Under the pieces are notes generated by a model, which worked only from the letters and a program-made list of their open reading frames with translations, was not told the origin of the DNA and did not search any database. The position numbers were made by a program, and so were the translations under genes. A DNA stretch of 64,000 nt. Source: Kryptolebias marmoratus (Eukaryota; Chordata; Actinopteri; Cyprinodontiformes; Rivulidae). Of this stretch, positions 1-11,825 are shown piece by piece. Location of the stretch: assembly GCF_001649575.2 (NCBI RefSeq), contig NC_051432.1:22889415-22953414 (forward strand), given 5' to 3'. Each line of letters opens with the position of its first letter. The stretch's first letter is position 1.

Positions 1-1053
1 AAAAATCTAACTTATGTCAAAACAAAACAACATTCTGTAGCAAGTTCTAAAAAATTACATATGGCTCCTACATTTTCCGGCCCCTAATTGACTATGTATT
101 AGCATATCAATTACACATTCAACTTAAATTGGAGCCATAAGATTCCAATAACTTAACATAACCTTTTGTTTGTTTTTTTTTTTTAAACTTGGGTTACAAA
201 ACAGTTTTCTAATAAACCCACTTTTGGTTCATTCTCCTTGCAATAAACACAACTTTGTAACTGGTCTTTGGATGATGCTTGTCTTTGTTTTGACTTCTGC
301 ACTCCGAACTGTCCCTTTGGAGTCTGGCATGACGTTGACTATCCTACCCAACACCCAAGAATTTCTCTGAGAAGATGAATCAGCAACTAAGACGATCAAA
401 AAACTAACATGCAAACACATTGATGACAAAGCCCTTCATGAAAATGTACAATATGATTTATTAAATCAGGAGAATCCAATCTGTGCTGCTGTGACCCACT
501 CCAGGGGAGTTTGACTGGGGCGTGTGTTTGTGTGTGTGTGTGTGTGGTGCTGGAGGGAGTGTACACCTGTCAAACAGTAAGTCAGGTGTCAGGGAGAAAA
601 CCTCTTGTGAAGCTGAAGAGAAGCTCTACACCATGGCTGAACAATTAGTTTTTTGTTTTTTTTATACAAACACTTTTATGCACGTTTTATTTTGCAGCTG
701 CAGACAACAGTAGCAGTAAATGAATGAATGAACAAATAAACAGGTGGCAATTAAAAAAAAATACAGCTCTAGTCTATAGAATTACAGAAAATTAAGAAGG
801 GTTTCAGATATCTGTGACTATTTTGAGAAAAAAAAAAGGTTCACAGTTTTTTTTTAAACATGCCCAATGTTTGAGTGACAGGACTGCGTGCGGCTCTTTT
901 TCTGAAAGTATCAAGACATTTGGAGACACCTGACCCTCCCAAATCCTGAATCCTGTTTGCAACTGGTTGCCAAGAGTTGCAACCAAATGAGCAAATGAGC
1001 TAAAGAGACCAAACAGAAAGTAAGCCCCAGCTGCTGGCAGGACGAGCAGGAAG
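1..1053. other. Intergenic/5' flank of the GIMAP gene
   Basis: I see no convincing coding exon here. The stretch is AT-rich with a short (TG)n run at about 522-547. The last part may be a 5' untranslated exon of the GIMAP gene: a good donor (AAG then GTGAGT) lies at 1053/1054, and a polypyrimidine acceptor (ending GACAG) lies at 1162, which would make a 109-base intron just before the first coding ATG. Confidence 0.45.
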
Positions 1054-1176
1054 GTGAGTCGAGGCGACAGAACTCAAAGAAAGAAAGTGGTTTCCAAATT
1101 AAGTCTAAATTCCAGAATAAAAGAGTATGTTAGTCTAGATTCTTTTCTTTTCTTTTTGACAGAAATTGCTGTTATA

Positions 1177-2540
1177 ATGATATCACAAGGAAACACTTGG
1201 ATTCGAGGATGCCTTTACGTTCTACTTGTCACATCATGTGGACTAAAGGCTCAGAGTCACTGTCAAGGCAAAGGTATGTGACTGATGTGAGACACTACGT
1301 TTACACTGAGCCAAATACAGTTTAAATTATACATATATATATATATATATATATAAATTGGTTTTATAGTAACTTGTGGAACTTACAACAGCTGAACAAT
1401 TGTAGTGTGACTACAAAGTACAGATGCTAACTTTGTTCTTTACAGCCATATTTGCTGTGTGTTTTTAGGATTAAATAATTTTAATATTGTTTGTCTTAAG
1501 CATTTGTAATGTATCTCACCAACGACCGGATGGATTTTAAGAACGCACAACATCTACAAATGATTATCTTTTAGAGTCAACACAATTCAAAATGGAAACC
1601 ACAGCTAATAAAGCTTAGCCAACACATAAATGGCTTTACCATAGCTACTACCACATAAACCTTAGATAATTATTTGTAAATTTGACTGAAAGTCATCCTA
1701 AATGAACACAAACTCTTAATGACTGCTGAGCGTTACACACAAACTTAATAAAATCGTTTTAATAAATGTAATTATTGACTAACTAAAGCCAATATAAATT
1801 GTTTTACAGGCTCAACTTGTTCAAAGCAGCTGACACTCCTTTTAGTTGGAAAAACAGGCTCTGGAAAAAGTGCATCTGGAAACACCATTTTGGGCTACTC
1901 AGCCTTTAAAGAAAGGGTTTCAGCTGAGCCTGCGACGAAACGCTGTCAGAAACGACAGGTACAAGATGGAAACAGGAACATCGCTGTGATTGACTCCCCA
2001 GGGTTACTCGGCACAAGTAAAACACAAAAAGAAATCAAAGAAAGCCTAAAGGAGTGTGTCAGGCTGTCTTCTCCTGGATTCCATGCTTTACTGTTAGTCA
2101 TAAATATCAAGTCAGGAGTCACAAAAGAGGAGCGGAATGCCATAAAATGGATCCAGGATAATTTTGGCTCTGAGGGCCTCTGTTACACAATAGTCCTGTT
2201 TACGCACGCTGACTCGCTGCGAGGTAAATCTGTGGATGACTTCATCGCAGGAAGCAAACCTCTAAAAGAGCTCATACACCAGTGTAGTGGAAGATACCAT
2301 TCATTTATAAATGACCAAAGCAGCTCAAACCGAATCCAGGTCTCAGAACTTCTAGATAAAGTAGAAAAGATGGCGTCAAGCTATTTTGGGGGTTATTACA
2401 TCGACGCTTCGTTCTTTATAGCACAGAAAGATCTTGAAGAGGAGAATAAAAAGACAAAGCAGGAAAAAGAAGAGCAGGAAGAGAGGGAACAGTGGAGATA
2501 TGAGGAAGAGAGAGGTGGAACGAGAGACAGAGATCTATGA
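1177..2540 (+). CDS. GIMAP/AIG1-type immune-associated GTPase, two coding exons
   Basis: Coding exons 1177-1273 and 1810-2540 join in phase (GT donor at 1274, TTTTACAG acceptor ending 1809) to give about 275 aa. Exon 2 holds an AIG1 GTPase domain: the P-loop GKTGSGKS, then DSPG as the G3 motif, the HALLLVI segment typical of GIMAPs (where the family conserved box lies), and a THAD motif in the place of G4. A Lys/Glu/Arg-rich tail likely to be coiled coil follows. GIMAPs are membrane-associated GTPases expanded in fish and linked to lymphocyte survival and innate defence. The first in-frame ATG is 1177; it gives a leader of about 32 residues with a hydrophobic core (GCLYVLLVTSCGL) that looks like a signal peptide or membrane anchor and is unusual for the family. 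The subfamily cannot be assigned. The GTPase domain is certain; the N-terminus is less so. Confidence 0.88.
1331..1354. repeat. (AT)n microsatellite
   Basis: Short alternating AT run inside the GIMAP intron. Confidence 0.9.
1495..1690 (+). repeat. Partial copy of dispersed repeat family A
   Basis: Degenerate copy, in the GIMAP intron, of the family seen many times in this window. Diagnostic blocks in order: a stretch reading ACCGGATGGATTTTAA, then CATCTACAAATGATTA, then AGAGTCAACACAATTCAA with AATGGAAACCACAGCTAAT, then a piece resembling TAGCTACTACCACA. No coding potential. Family name unknown to me. Confidence 0.65.
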
Positions 2541-3640
2541 AAAAATGATGGGCTTCCCAGAAACATATTAATATTACATAAATTGCATTAATAGATGTAG
2601 ACCAAAGAGAACATATTATTCTAGCGCTGTGGAACGCAGCATTTAACATAAAGGTACTCATTGCAAAATCTCAAAGTTTGGTCACAAAAAAATAAAAATA
2701 AAAATAATTAGATCATAAAGTCCACACAAAGTTTTTTTATATTGATGGTTAAGTGCACCATTTGCTAAAGTTCAGGATAACCTTTGTTGTGTTTTATTTT
2801 ATGGTTTTTTAATGAGGACCTTTAAAAGAAGAGCTTAAGGAAAACTAGTTTCAGTTTTTAGTTTCAGCTAGTATCAGCAAGCCAGTTCTCTTTAAAAGTT
2901 TTAATAAGACTAGCTTTATTATTTTTTCATTGAACCAATGTTTGTTTCTTTCTTTTTGAAATCATGGTTTTTGACTTATTTGAAGACATTCCTGCTTTTT
3001 CGGAGCTTTTCTTTGTTTCATTGATGGGGAATTTTCTTCATTACACCGATGACGTGACACTGATGCAGCTTACAGTCACTGAACTGCCATCATTTTACAC
3101 GGCTGAATGTAAAACACATTTTCACACCGTTTTAGAGGCTATACTGTTGAAATGTTTACATTTTAGCCACTGATACACACTTTGACTCCCAGATTCAAAA
3201 TGTTATAACTTTAGATATCAAATGGGGAAAATAATTCTGATGAGACGTTTCATGCAACATTGTTCTTTAGCTGAATATCACTTTATAATTAAGTCTTTAC
3301 AGTCTGTGGAACCAGTTTGTTTCTGTTTAGCAGCAAAACGTCTGCGTTAGTGACTTTACTGCAACTTTTTAAACTGTTATATTCACCTGCTCATGAGTTG
3401 AACAAGATATTTGTGGGTAAACATGATAATTACAAGGATTATATGAGTTAAGTTTGAATTTTTGACTGGTTTTACTTTTTCAGCATGTAGGGTTAATCTG
3501 AATATTTTGTAATTCCTTTTTTGTCAGCTTGGTTTGAAGATTAGAAAAGGTTTTGCTACTGATTAACGGGTGTTATGTGAAAACCAAAACTTCTTTTTGT
3601 TTGTTTTCAATAAAGTTTGAAAAGTTTGAAGAAAAAGTTG
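2541..3640 (+). other. GIMAP 3' untranslated region
   Basis: AT-rich sequence after the stop codon, without a coding signal, ending shortly after a canonical AATAAA at 3609-3614. Assignment to the GIMAP transcript is inferred from position. Confidence 0.55.
3609..3614 (+). terminator. Poly(A) signal AATAAA of the GIMAP gene
   Basis: Canonical hexamer about 1.07 kb after the stop, followed by a T/G-rich stretch. It is the best-placed signal for this gene. Confidence 0.6.
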
Positions 3641-3733
3641 GAGTTGTCATTTGTTTTATTTTTCAATCTCTGTTTGGTAGGATGAAGCTATCTTACTAAC
3701 CCAAAACATTACCCATACTTTGACAATTCGTGA

Positions 3734-3810
<77 letters not shown>

Positions 3811-3833
3811 GTTTATTATTATTATTATTATTA
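3734..3833. repeat. (ATT)n trinucleotide microsatellite
   Basis: About 100 bases of nearly perfect ATT/TTA repeat, interrupted once by GTT near 3811. It creates artificial poly-Leu, poly-Ile and poly-Asn frames that are not genes. Confidence 0.97.
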
Positions 3834-4229
3834 GGCCTATGTTCAATTTCATTCCAGCAAAGCAACCAATCTTTCCAACTATGGTGGTCAAACTGTAAAA
3901 ATGTTAAATTTAAGACCAAATCAAATACATTTTTTTTTCTGTTTAAGCCAAAATGTGTTGTATAAACTTAAGGAGATAGTTCAGACCTTTTAAAGTGGGG
4001 TTCTGTTTGGAAGCTATTATCATCTAATATCATGCTGGAGATACAGCAGCTTTTTGAATAAATAGAGATTAGCTCTGACAGCTGAGCTAAAGGCTAGTCC
4101 GAGCGGGGCCAAGACCACAGAGGACTGCTTCTGTCTAAAAGCAAATCCAGTCTCCAAAATGTCATCGAGGTTCATGCAAACACTAGTTCGAGCTTGCAAA
4201 CACATTTAAATATTTGTGGAAAGTGAAAC

Positions 4230-4500
4230 TGAAGTGGTTAGAGCTGTAACCTCCCAGCAATAAGGTTGCCAGAACGCATCTTGGCCTGGGGCCTTTCTGG
4301 GTGGAGTTCTGGGTGGAGTTTGCATTTTCTTTGCATGTTGCATGCTCTCATGTTCTGTGTGAGTTTACTGCAGGTACTCCGGTTTCCTCCCACAGACCAA
4401 AAACATCCATGTTAGGTTAACTAGTAACTCTTAAATTGTCCCTAGGTGTGAATTTACCATGGCCTGGATGACTGAGAATCTACACCATCATGTGTGTGTG
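4230..4500 (+). repeat. Degenerate copy of a common teleost interspersed repeat (type B)
   Basis: Contains the ordered phrases GTGGTTAGAGCTGTAACCTC, GGCCTGGGGCCTTTCTGGGT, ACTCCGGTTTCCTCCCACAG and TTAGGTTAACTAGTAACTC, close to the well-known fish repeat whose other end reads GGATAGGCTCCAGC and which often finishes in (ATGG)n. Diverged, with a small internal duplication (GGGTGGAGTTCTGGGTGGAG). A copy in the opposite orientation is at 16225-16345. Confidence 0.7.
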
Positions 4501-4569
4501 TACACTGCAGGTAGAATGGCTTGAAGTCACACGTTCACTGGCTGATCCATAGATGTCACGTCTGTTCCC

Positions 4570-6060
4570 ATATGAGACTGCTTTTAATTATAGTCACTTC
4601 CTGGTTTACAGGATCTAACTAAACTTCTAAATTAGGGTTTTGATTACTATTTTATGCAGTTATTAATGTTTCCTACATATTCCCAACATGGACAAGAACA
4701 TGTTTCAACACAGTCATGGATCGAGGGTTAATTTTGTCTTAAAAACGATTTAAATGAAATGAGTAAAAGATCGGTGTAGATGTAAAATCTACAAAAAATA
4801 TCTATTTTAAACCATCACTACATAAATATTGGGTTTAGTTTGACTAGATATAAGACCAAATCTGTTAAGAAAGGTCTCCTCAGCAACAAACAGGTGAACA
4901 AGCAGCAAATAGTTTTGTGTAAGTAATCTGTACAGCATATTTTGGGACACATATTTGTATGTCATCTGTGTAATTATGATGCATAATTACTACTGTCAGA
5001 TTTTAATGAGAAAGAAAAGAAGAAAGCAAAATTAAAACTAAAAGTCATGGTTTCAGGTTGGTAGAAAATTAAAATAAAACTGTGAGTGCACTCTGCCCTC
5101 TTGTGGCATTTAGAAAGAGGCACAGACGTGCTCTCATTTTCTGTCTTTCAGATTTTAAGTTTGCCTTTGACATTAATAATAATAATATTGACTGCATAGT
5201 ATGTTAAATATACTCTGTGTTTGTGATTTCAGCTTTCAAAAGGCAGAAGTATTACAAATTAAATACAAATTATAAATAACTAAACATCATAATGTACCCT
5301 AACCCATGTGGTCAAACAGTAAGATAATGTAAATAGAGTTTTCTGTATTTACTAATAAAGTTGGTTTGTAATAAATTTGTACTTTGTAGCACAACGATCA
5401 GGACACTGAGTGAATGGTTGAAATCCTGAGGTTTTCCTGGATTATTCACAGCAGACACCCACTGACCAGCAGAGGCCTGAATATCAGGATTCTGATCCCA
5501 GAGGAGAGCCTCTCGTCGGCAGCAGATCTGGGTTTGTGCCTCTCGTCTCAGTCTTCTGTTTGCGTGTGAAGGTTCCAGCTCCCCACAGCTCTTATCTCTG
5601 GAGCATCACCGTTTCCGACCCGCTCTGAATCACTGACTGATTCAACAAACACAGCTTTCCACACATGATAAAGTCTTGCAAGCGTTTCCACCTCACGACT
5701 GACGACAGTGAAAAGACTCGATGACGAGAGCAGCTAAAATTCAAAGGGTTTTAGATACATTTTCAGGTAACTTAACTGGTTTATTGACTGAAATAATTGA
5801 AATTATACCACTTATAGCCGTCAGTTTGACCATACTGAAAGAACTACCAGGCGAGATCACACAAGATGTGATAAAAGTAGGCGATGTTTATTTATTTTGG
5901 AAATGCTAGGCCTTTATTTTGTGTATTAAAATATAAAAAAGCAAAATTTAGACAAAAACAATGATCATTTACTTTTATTTGGAACAACCTCTCAGCACCT
6001 GGAGTGCAACTTTTAAAAAAGTGTTAAATATGCAAATTAATAAGCAAATGTAGCATTTTA
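4570..6060. other. Intergenic DNA, no gene seen
   Basis: AT-rich DNA without a credible exon. The more GC-balanced part at about 5390-5720 stands out from its flanks but has no sustained open frame on either strand. A fragment at about 5905-5918 (AATGCTAGGCCTTTA) resembles the end of repeat family A. Confidence 0.4.
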
Positions 6061-6061
6061 C

Positions 6062-6475
6062 AGGTTCTGTGAACGACTCTCAGCTACTGCCAAACCAAAT
6101 TTTAGCTCAATATACGTAAAATTCATTGAGGTACAGCCTTCTTTGTGGAGGCTAAAGTCAGTTGGCTGTGGAGTCCACCTTGAATTGGGCTAAGTTCAAA
6201 CATTAATCAGTTGTAGACGTTCATCCAACGATTACTTTCTGATAGTTTTATTCAAATTTGCCAAGTGGTTCAGGGGATATTTTGCTAACAGACAGACACA
6301 GTTGTCCTCAAGAGTTAATGGCAAAGTTTTAAACACTGATCTCACACAATCAGTGCTCAATCCTAGCTACTTACACACCAGATTTTAGTTCAATATCTGT
6401 CAAATTGACTGAGTTAGAGTCATTTCTGTGTTGGCTGAGATCACTTTACTGTGGTGTCCATCTTGAATCAGATAT
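6062..6475 (-). repeat. Two partial tandem copies of repeat family A
   Basis: On the minus strand the family A order is readable: TGTTAGCAAAATATCCCCTG near 6290, the AGAAAGTAATCGTTGGATGA block near 6230, and the GCTGAGAGTCGTTCACAG block near 6070-6087. A second partial copy follows at about 6340-6475, with its own ATTTTAGTTCAATATCTG and GGTGTCCATCTTGAAT blocks. Noncoding. Confidence 0.7.
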
Positions 6476-6679
6476 ATTTTTGAAAGTGTGAGGGAGTGAC
6501 GAAAGTTTATCTGTTTTGTTTTACTTTCTTAAATTCAGTGCATGCTTTTTTGAGTGTAAAATTTCATGAAAAGGAAAATCAATGAATCCAGTTCATAGAA
6601 ACAGAAGCTGCTTCCCTACAGCAGCGGTTCAGTCCGGGAAGGTAAACATGATCACGTTGAAGGAGTCAATGCTACAAAG

Positions 6680-6697
6680 TGTGTGTGTGCGTGTGCG

Positions 6698-6739
<42 letters not shown>

Positions 6740-6755
6740 GTGTGTGTGTGTGTGT
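6680..6755. repeat. (TG)n microsatellite
   Basis: About 75 bases of interrupted TG dinucleotides with CG variants (GTGC). Confidence 0.95.
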
Positions 6756-9700
6756 CAGAGAAGGATGGGACTGAGGGTGAATCCTCTTCACGTGCAAACA
6801 GAGGCAGGATCATCCGTCGGAGTGTTTTTCTTTGAAGGTCTTTGAGCTCGCAGTGATTACTCCAACAAAAGACGAGTCATCCCGCTGCACGTGCTGCTTA
6901 GTTGCTGACGCCTCGGTGAAAACAGCTGCAGCTTCCTCCAAATTGATCTTTTGAGCACAACAACACCTTGAAGAAAAGAACTTTCAGACTTTCTTACTTC
7001 AAATCTACAAGAACAGACTGCCTGCGGACATTTATCACTAACTTGCTTTGTTAGTGGGTTCTTTTTCCTACTCTTCCCCTAATGTCTGCATCTCTGTTTG
7101 GTGTGAAATCATTGCAAACTTGCACTCAAAAAACCAGGTGCACGCTCAGGGATGGTTGAAAAAAAAAACAAAAAAACAAGAAGACGCTTTTGAGCACTTA
7201 TCTTTCTGGACGAGTGAGATCCAACTACTGAACTACAAAAAGTCGTGTTGAACTGTCATCCTGTGGGTGTAGAAGCTGTCATAACTCATCCAGAGTTTGT
7301 TTCTCTGTGCCCAGACAGAAAAAATAACAGAAAGGCAATTATTGACACATTTCACTTCAAATTTATCACGGTACACTAAACACTTACACAAAAATGTCAT
7401 TTGCTGTTACATTTTTACTTTTTTTTTGCTTGTTTCTTAAATGAAAATAATTCTAAATAGTGCAAATCTGTTATCAGCTCAGCTCAACTTTCAAGCCAGA
7501 TGATATATGTTTCTGCAAAAGAGTTCATGTAGATGTCTACAATTTAAACAGCAACTACTCATGTATGACATAATGATGCAAACTAATATGTTTAGTTTGA
7601 GTGAAACGGTTTCCATCTCATGCACAATGATGCACTTATTTACTGAGATCAGGCTGTGGAATGTTTGTGATGCCTCATGTTAGTTAAATTCTTTATTTTT
7701 GATTATTTGGTGGACTTTTTTGTCAGTACAGTTGAGTTTGCATTAAAATGGTAGATTTTTCTGTATGTGGGACAAGTGGCACATTCCCACAGAGGGGCAA
7801 AAGTTGCTGTAAACGCATGTATTCCTTTAACTGCTTTGCAGAATACTTGATTTCCCAATTATACGCTGATCTCTTGCTGAAATGGGTTTTAAAGGGTATT
7901 TTTTAATGAACAGTTTGTACTTGACAAATGAGCTGAGAACAGAAGAACAGAAAAGAGCATTAAAAAGTGATATCCAATAAAAATGACTAAAACAAAACTC
8001 TGACATTCTTTATTCGATGGCACTGAACAATTTGTTGGCACACTAACTTGGTCTTGGATGAGACGTTTTCTTTTTGCAACAGAGTTCTGTTAAGTAACTA
8101 TATTAGTAACACTTACAGCTTGGAGAACCAAAGTGTGAAACAAAAGATACAGAAAAACAAAAAAAATCCAATATAAGTGAAGAAAAAGTAAGTTCTGCTT
8201 GTTTAAACTGGTTTACTGTCTCCTGTGTAATTAGAAGAAGTAGGTTTCTTTTTGTTTTTTCTCCTTTAAGCAGCTTGGTTTGTTCTTTCAACATGACTAT
8301 AAAAATATGTATGCTGGAAAATTGGCTTGTTTGGAAATAGTGCATTTCCCCATACATTTTTCTTTGTTCTATTTATACTTCTTCAGTGATGTAGCCAATA
8401 TGTTCACATTATAGATACATGTTTTTCATTATTATTAAAGCTACTCATTGCTCTGCCATGAAGACCAGTCAAAAATAAAAGTTCATAAATTAGGAAACAA
8501 AATGCACACAATTCTTTTCTCGTTATAATCTAATTTTGTGAACAGCTACCAACCACCACATGAGTTTGTTTACCTAAGGAAACAGCTAAAGTGACTGAAA
8601 AAGAGTCAACAATCGTGACATTTATGGAAAAGTTGGATCATGAGGTCCAACAGTTTTGATCATTTGGTACCTATTTACACTCAGACCTGTTGAGTTAAGT
8701 AAATAAAAGTGCTTTGTTTACATTAAGTACAGACCCGCACTTCAGAATTACATATCAATATATCTGGAAGATTAGTGGAGTGAACCTTTCTGCACTTTTT
8801 GATGGGGTTCATGATACAGTTTTTTGTCATTGATTTCATTGCGAACCTTTTATACCGCAGCAGAAATGAAAGCTGATTTGTTTATCGCTCATTTATCATA
8901 TAGTGCAGAAATGGTTTGAGACAAAAAATCAGCTTCTCTCTTCTGTAAATGTAATTTAAATCCAAGCCTAACATGATCTGCAGAAACAACTAAAGCACGC
9001 GCTGCTCTTTGCTTTAATCAGGAGAGTGTGTGTTTGACATGTGGATGAGTGTGTTCCCTGCTCATCTGAAGACCGGAGAGATTTTCAGATGATTTTGTTT
9101 TGTTAAAAGGTCATTGATTAAAAACTAAATCATTTTTTTTCCTATTAGCTGTTCCTTTCGCCTCAATGATGAAGTTATCAGTGTTCCCTCAGACATCCTT
9201 CAGCCTTTGTCCAACCTTATTTCTTGAATTGTTTTTGAGGCTTTTAGGCATCATGACTCATCATATCTTTACGATAATAGCCAATTTTCTTTTCTGAGAA
9301 AACCAAATGATGCCCTAACAGGGACTATTATCAGATGATGGTTCACACTTTTCTCTGGATGGCCGCGTGAGGAAGATTTTATTAATGTCTTCTATCTATG
9401 CAGACAAAAACCTGGGTAATTTTGCTTTGCTTGTTAGAAATAAACACAAAAGTACTTCAAGGTTAGGCTCAGATGAGGTAAATGTAAAGCCTCTGGGGTC
9501 CATTGTCTGCTGCAGAGGGAACTCAGAGGCAGTACCCATGGAAACTCATCCAATGACCTTCCTGGTGAGGACAGAACAACAAATATGCACAATGATGCAG
9601 GTGTTCACGTTTTTGTTTTTTTTTTATGTCAAGATAGAAAATGTACCAAGTAACAGTAAAGTTTACGATCTAATATTTGGTCATCTTTCCCCTCTGATGT

Positions 9701-9984
9701 CTACACATTCTCTCCCAACAAAGAACCTGAAAAGGTCAAGAATGAGAAAGCTAAATAAAAATAAATAAATAAAAATAAATAAAAATCAGTTGGCGCCGAG
9801 AGGCTGGTTCATATCTGAGAAGTATTTATAGAGTGATGTAGGACGAAGAAGGTGGATGCCAACTGGAAACCTCAGCTTTTATCTGGCTGTTTGGGATGTG
9901 TGGGATTCAGGCTGTGGACTTCTGGTGATCACGAATCGTGTATCACACACTTACGCAGAAGAACAGATCCACAAACAGACACAA

Positions 9985-10007
9985 ACACACACACACACAC
10001 ACACACA
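9985..10007. repeat. (CA)n microsatellite
   Basis: Short pure CA run. Confidence 0.9.
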
Positions 10008-10162
10008 AAAGGAGCGAAAAACAAGTGGGCAAGGATAAATACTTTTGCATTCTAATAGATTTTTGAGTGAAGGTTATGCAACAGCCACTATATTCAAATA
10101 ATCAAGTTACTGACTCAACATCCTCCCACTTTGTCCTTCAACAGTTGTTTGAATGGGGAAAC

Positions 10163-10294
<132 letters not shown>

Positions 10295-10410
10295 GATTTG
10301 ACTAGAAAATATTGAAACAATTTTATATCAAAAAGTTTTATTTAAAAAAATCCACTATAATGCATTTCATCACACATTAATGCATGAATTAAACCGAAGC
10401 GTTCAAGTGT

Positions 10411-10416
10411 TTTATT
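10411..10416 (-). terminator. Poly(A) signal of the RASD-like gene
   Basis: TTTATT on +, that is AATAAA on -, only about 25 bases past the stop codon, which would give a very short 3' UTR. A second copy sits near 10337-10342. Confidence 0.5.
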
Positions 10417-10439
10417 GACTCTAAGTGTCTTTTGGCGCG

Positions 10440-11748
10440 TCACTGAATGTGACATTTCTCCAGTCCTTTCCCGCCCTTTCTTGCCGTCAGAGGTCCAGTG
10501 ACTTGTCTGAGGTCGGTGGTAAAGCTGGGCCGCCGTGCCAGCGGGTACAGGGTCCCGCAGGGATCGTCTCGCCCCGCCACGCGCCTTCCATTCCACGCGG
10601 CGCGCTCCGTCCGCATGGCCTGGTACGAGCGCAGGGACACTTTGCGGTGCTGGGACGGACCCGTTTCCATCGGAAGACCCCCCAGCTTCGCCAGAGTCTC
10701 GAAGACTTTTTCCAGATTCGTGCTGTCCTTTGCAGACGTTTCGAAATAGGCGCAGTCGTCGCCGAGCGCTCGGAGCACCTCGGCTTTGGTTATCCGTCTC
10801 TCGGGTTCCGGGAGGTCCACCTTGTTGGCGCAGAGCACCACCGGGACCGGCTGCTGCGCGCACGGCTCCGGCGCCGGGGACTTGGTGAGTTTGGATTTAG
10901 CAGCTAAAATCTCAGCTCGGAGCGCGCACACCTCCTCGAAGGAGCTTCTGTCGTCGAGGCTGAACACGAGGAGAAAAATGTCTCCTGTAGAAAGAAAATA
11001 AACAAGTTTTTAAAAGTTGCTCACGGAAACTTACACATGCAGTTGATAACCTTCTCAGTGATTTTTCTTTTATAAAAAATAAACACAAGAAGAAACAGAT
11101 TGTTCTGCAGAACAGAGACTGGTTGAGGTTTTACGCACCGGTGAGGATCGACAGGCGCCGCTTGGCGGGGAAGTCCCTCTCTCTGGACGCATCAAGGATG
11201 TCTATTTGGTAGGTCTCCCCGCGGATGCGAAACAGTTTCCTGAGGAAATCTTCTGAAGTTGGGTTGTACTCTTCCACAAACCCGTCCCGGAGGTATCTCG
11301 TCAGGATGGAGGTCTTTCCAACCCGCGGCGCACCGAGAACCACGATGCGTTTACAGTTCTGCGGCTTGGTGGAGTAAAGCGGGTCCTGCTGACCAATCCT
11401 ACATGTCCTGCTCTGACCGTGGAGAACCAGAGCTGCCAGCTGATCCAGCGGGGACCTCTTGCACGGGTGGCTGCTGTTTGCAGAGGGCAGCTGCATTACG
11501 GCTGCGCCTGAGCGCGTCTTCTTGTCCTGTTTCCACTGAGACGTGGCCACTTTGAGGATCCCCAAGCCGGCTTTGATTCCGGAGGAGTTCAGGTGCTGCG
11601 ACGCGTGCTTGTAGGCCAGCAGGACTTTGGAGGAGCCGTCGCACTGTCCATCCGGCATGTTACCGTGAAGCTGGAGAGTTTCTCTGCGCTGGTGCGCATC
11701 AGGGATGGAGTCGGTCGGCGCGCGAGAGGAGATGCCTCCCACTTCCAT
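10440..11748 (-). CDS. RASD (Dexras1/Rhes)-like Ras-family small GTPase with long N-terminus
   Basis: Two exons on -, 11748-11139 and 10984-10440 (donor GTGCGT, acceptor CTTTCTACAG, in phase), encode about 384 aa. Seen: P-loop GAPRVGKTS (139-147), switch I PTSEDF (163-168), the family block RRLSILTG at the exon junction, NKVD (257-260), ETSAK (285-289), a C-terminal PLARRPS block and a CaaX end CHIQ (C381), so probably prenylated. This order matches RASD1/RASD2, which act in G-protein and cAMP signalling. Two things are odd: about 135 residues precede the GTPase core, against about 20-25 in RASD1, and G3 reads DASR where RASD1 has DTSG, losing the usual Gly. Met31 is an alternative start giving 354 aa. 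Teleosts have extra RASD paralogs; I do not assign which one. Confidence 0.88.
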
Positions 11749-11816
11749 CCCTCCGGGCGCAGAGGAGCAGGATGACTGATGTGATGATTGCGTTGAGGTG
11801 GCTGATGTCAGCTGTC

Positions 11817-11822
11817 TTTATA
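11817..11822 (-). promoter_or_regulatory. TATA box of the RASD-like gene
   Basis: CTTTATAAAG palindrome, about 70 bases upstream of the first ATG on -. Spacing predicts a transcription start near 11790 and a 5' UTR of about 40 bases. It suggests an inducible, TATA-driven promoter. Confidence 0.55.
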
Positions 11823-11825
11823 AAG

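Larger units (their letters stand above)
6480..10160. other. Intergenic DNA between the GIMAP and RASD-like genes
   Basis: No credible protein-coding exon. It holds (TG)n at 6680-6755, (CA)n at 9985-10007 and an A/AAAT-rich run at about 9750-9785. The longest open frames (for example 9367-9768) show no recognisable domain or splice context. Confidence 0.4.

Noticed and set aside
1054..1176. Longer GIMAP N-terminus from a GTG at 1054
   Set aside because: This GTG is part of a strong GTGAGT donor. The first ATG in frame is at 1177, after a good acceptor.
3656..3965. Poly-Leu, poly-Ile and poly-Asn reading frames
   Set aside because: They are the three translations of the (ATT)n microsatellite, with no coding flank.
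10425..11775. Several + strand open frames of 60-160 codons
   Set aside because: Antisense shadows of the GC-rich RASD-like exons on the minus strand.
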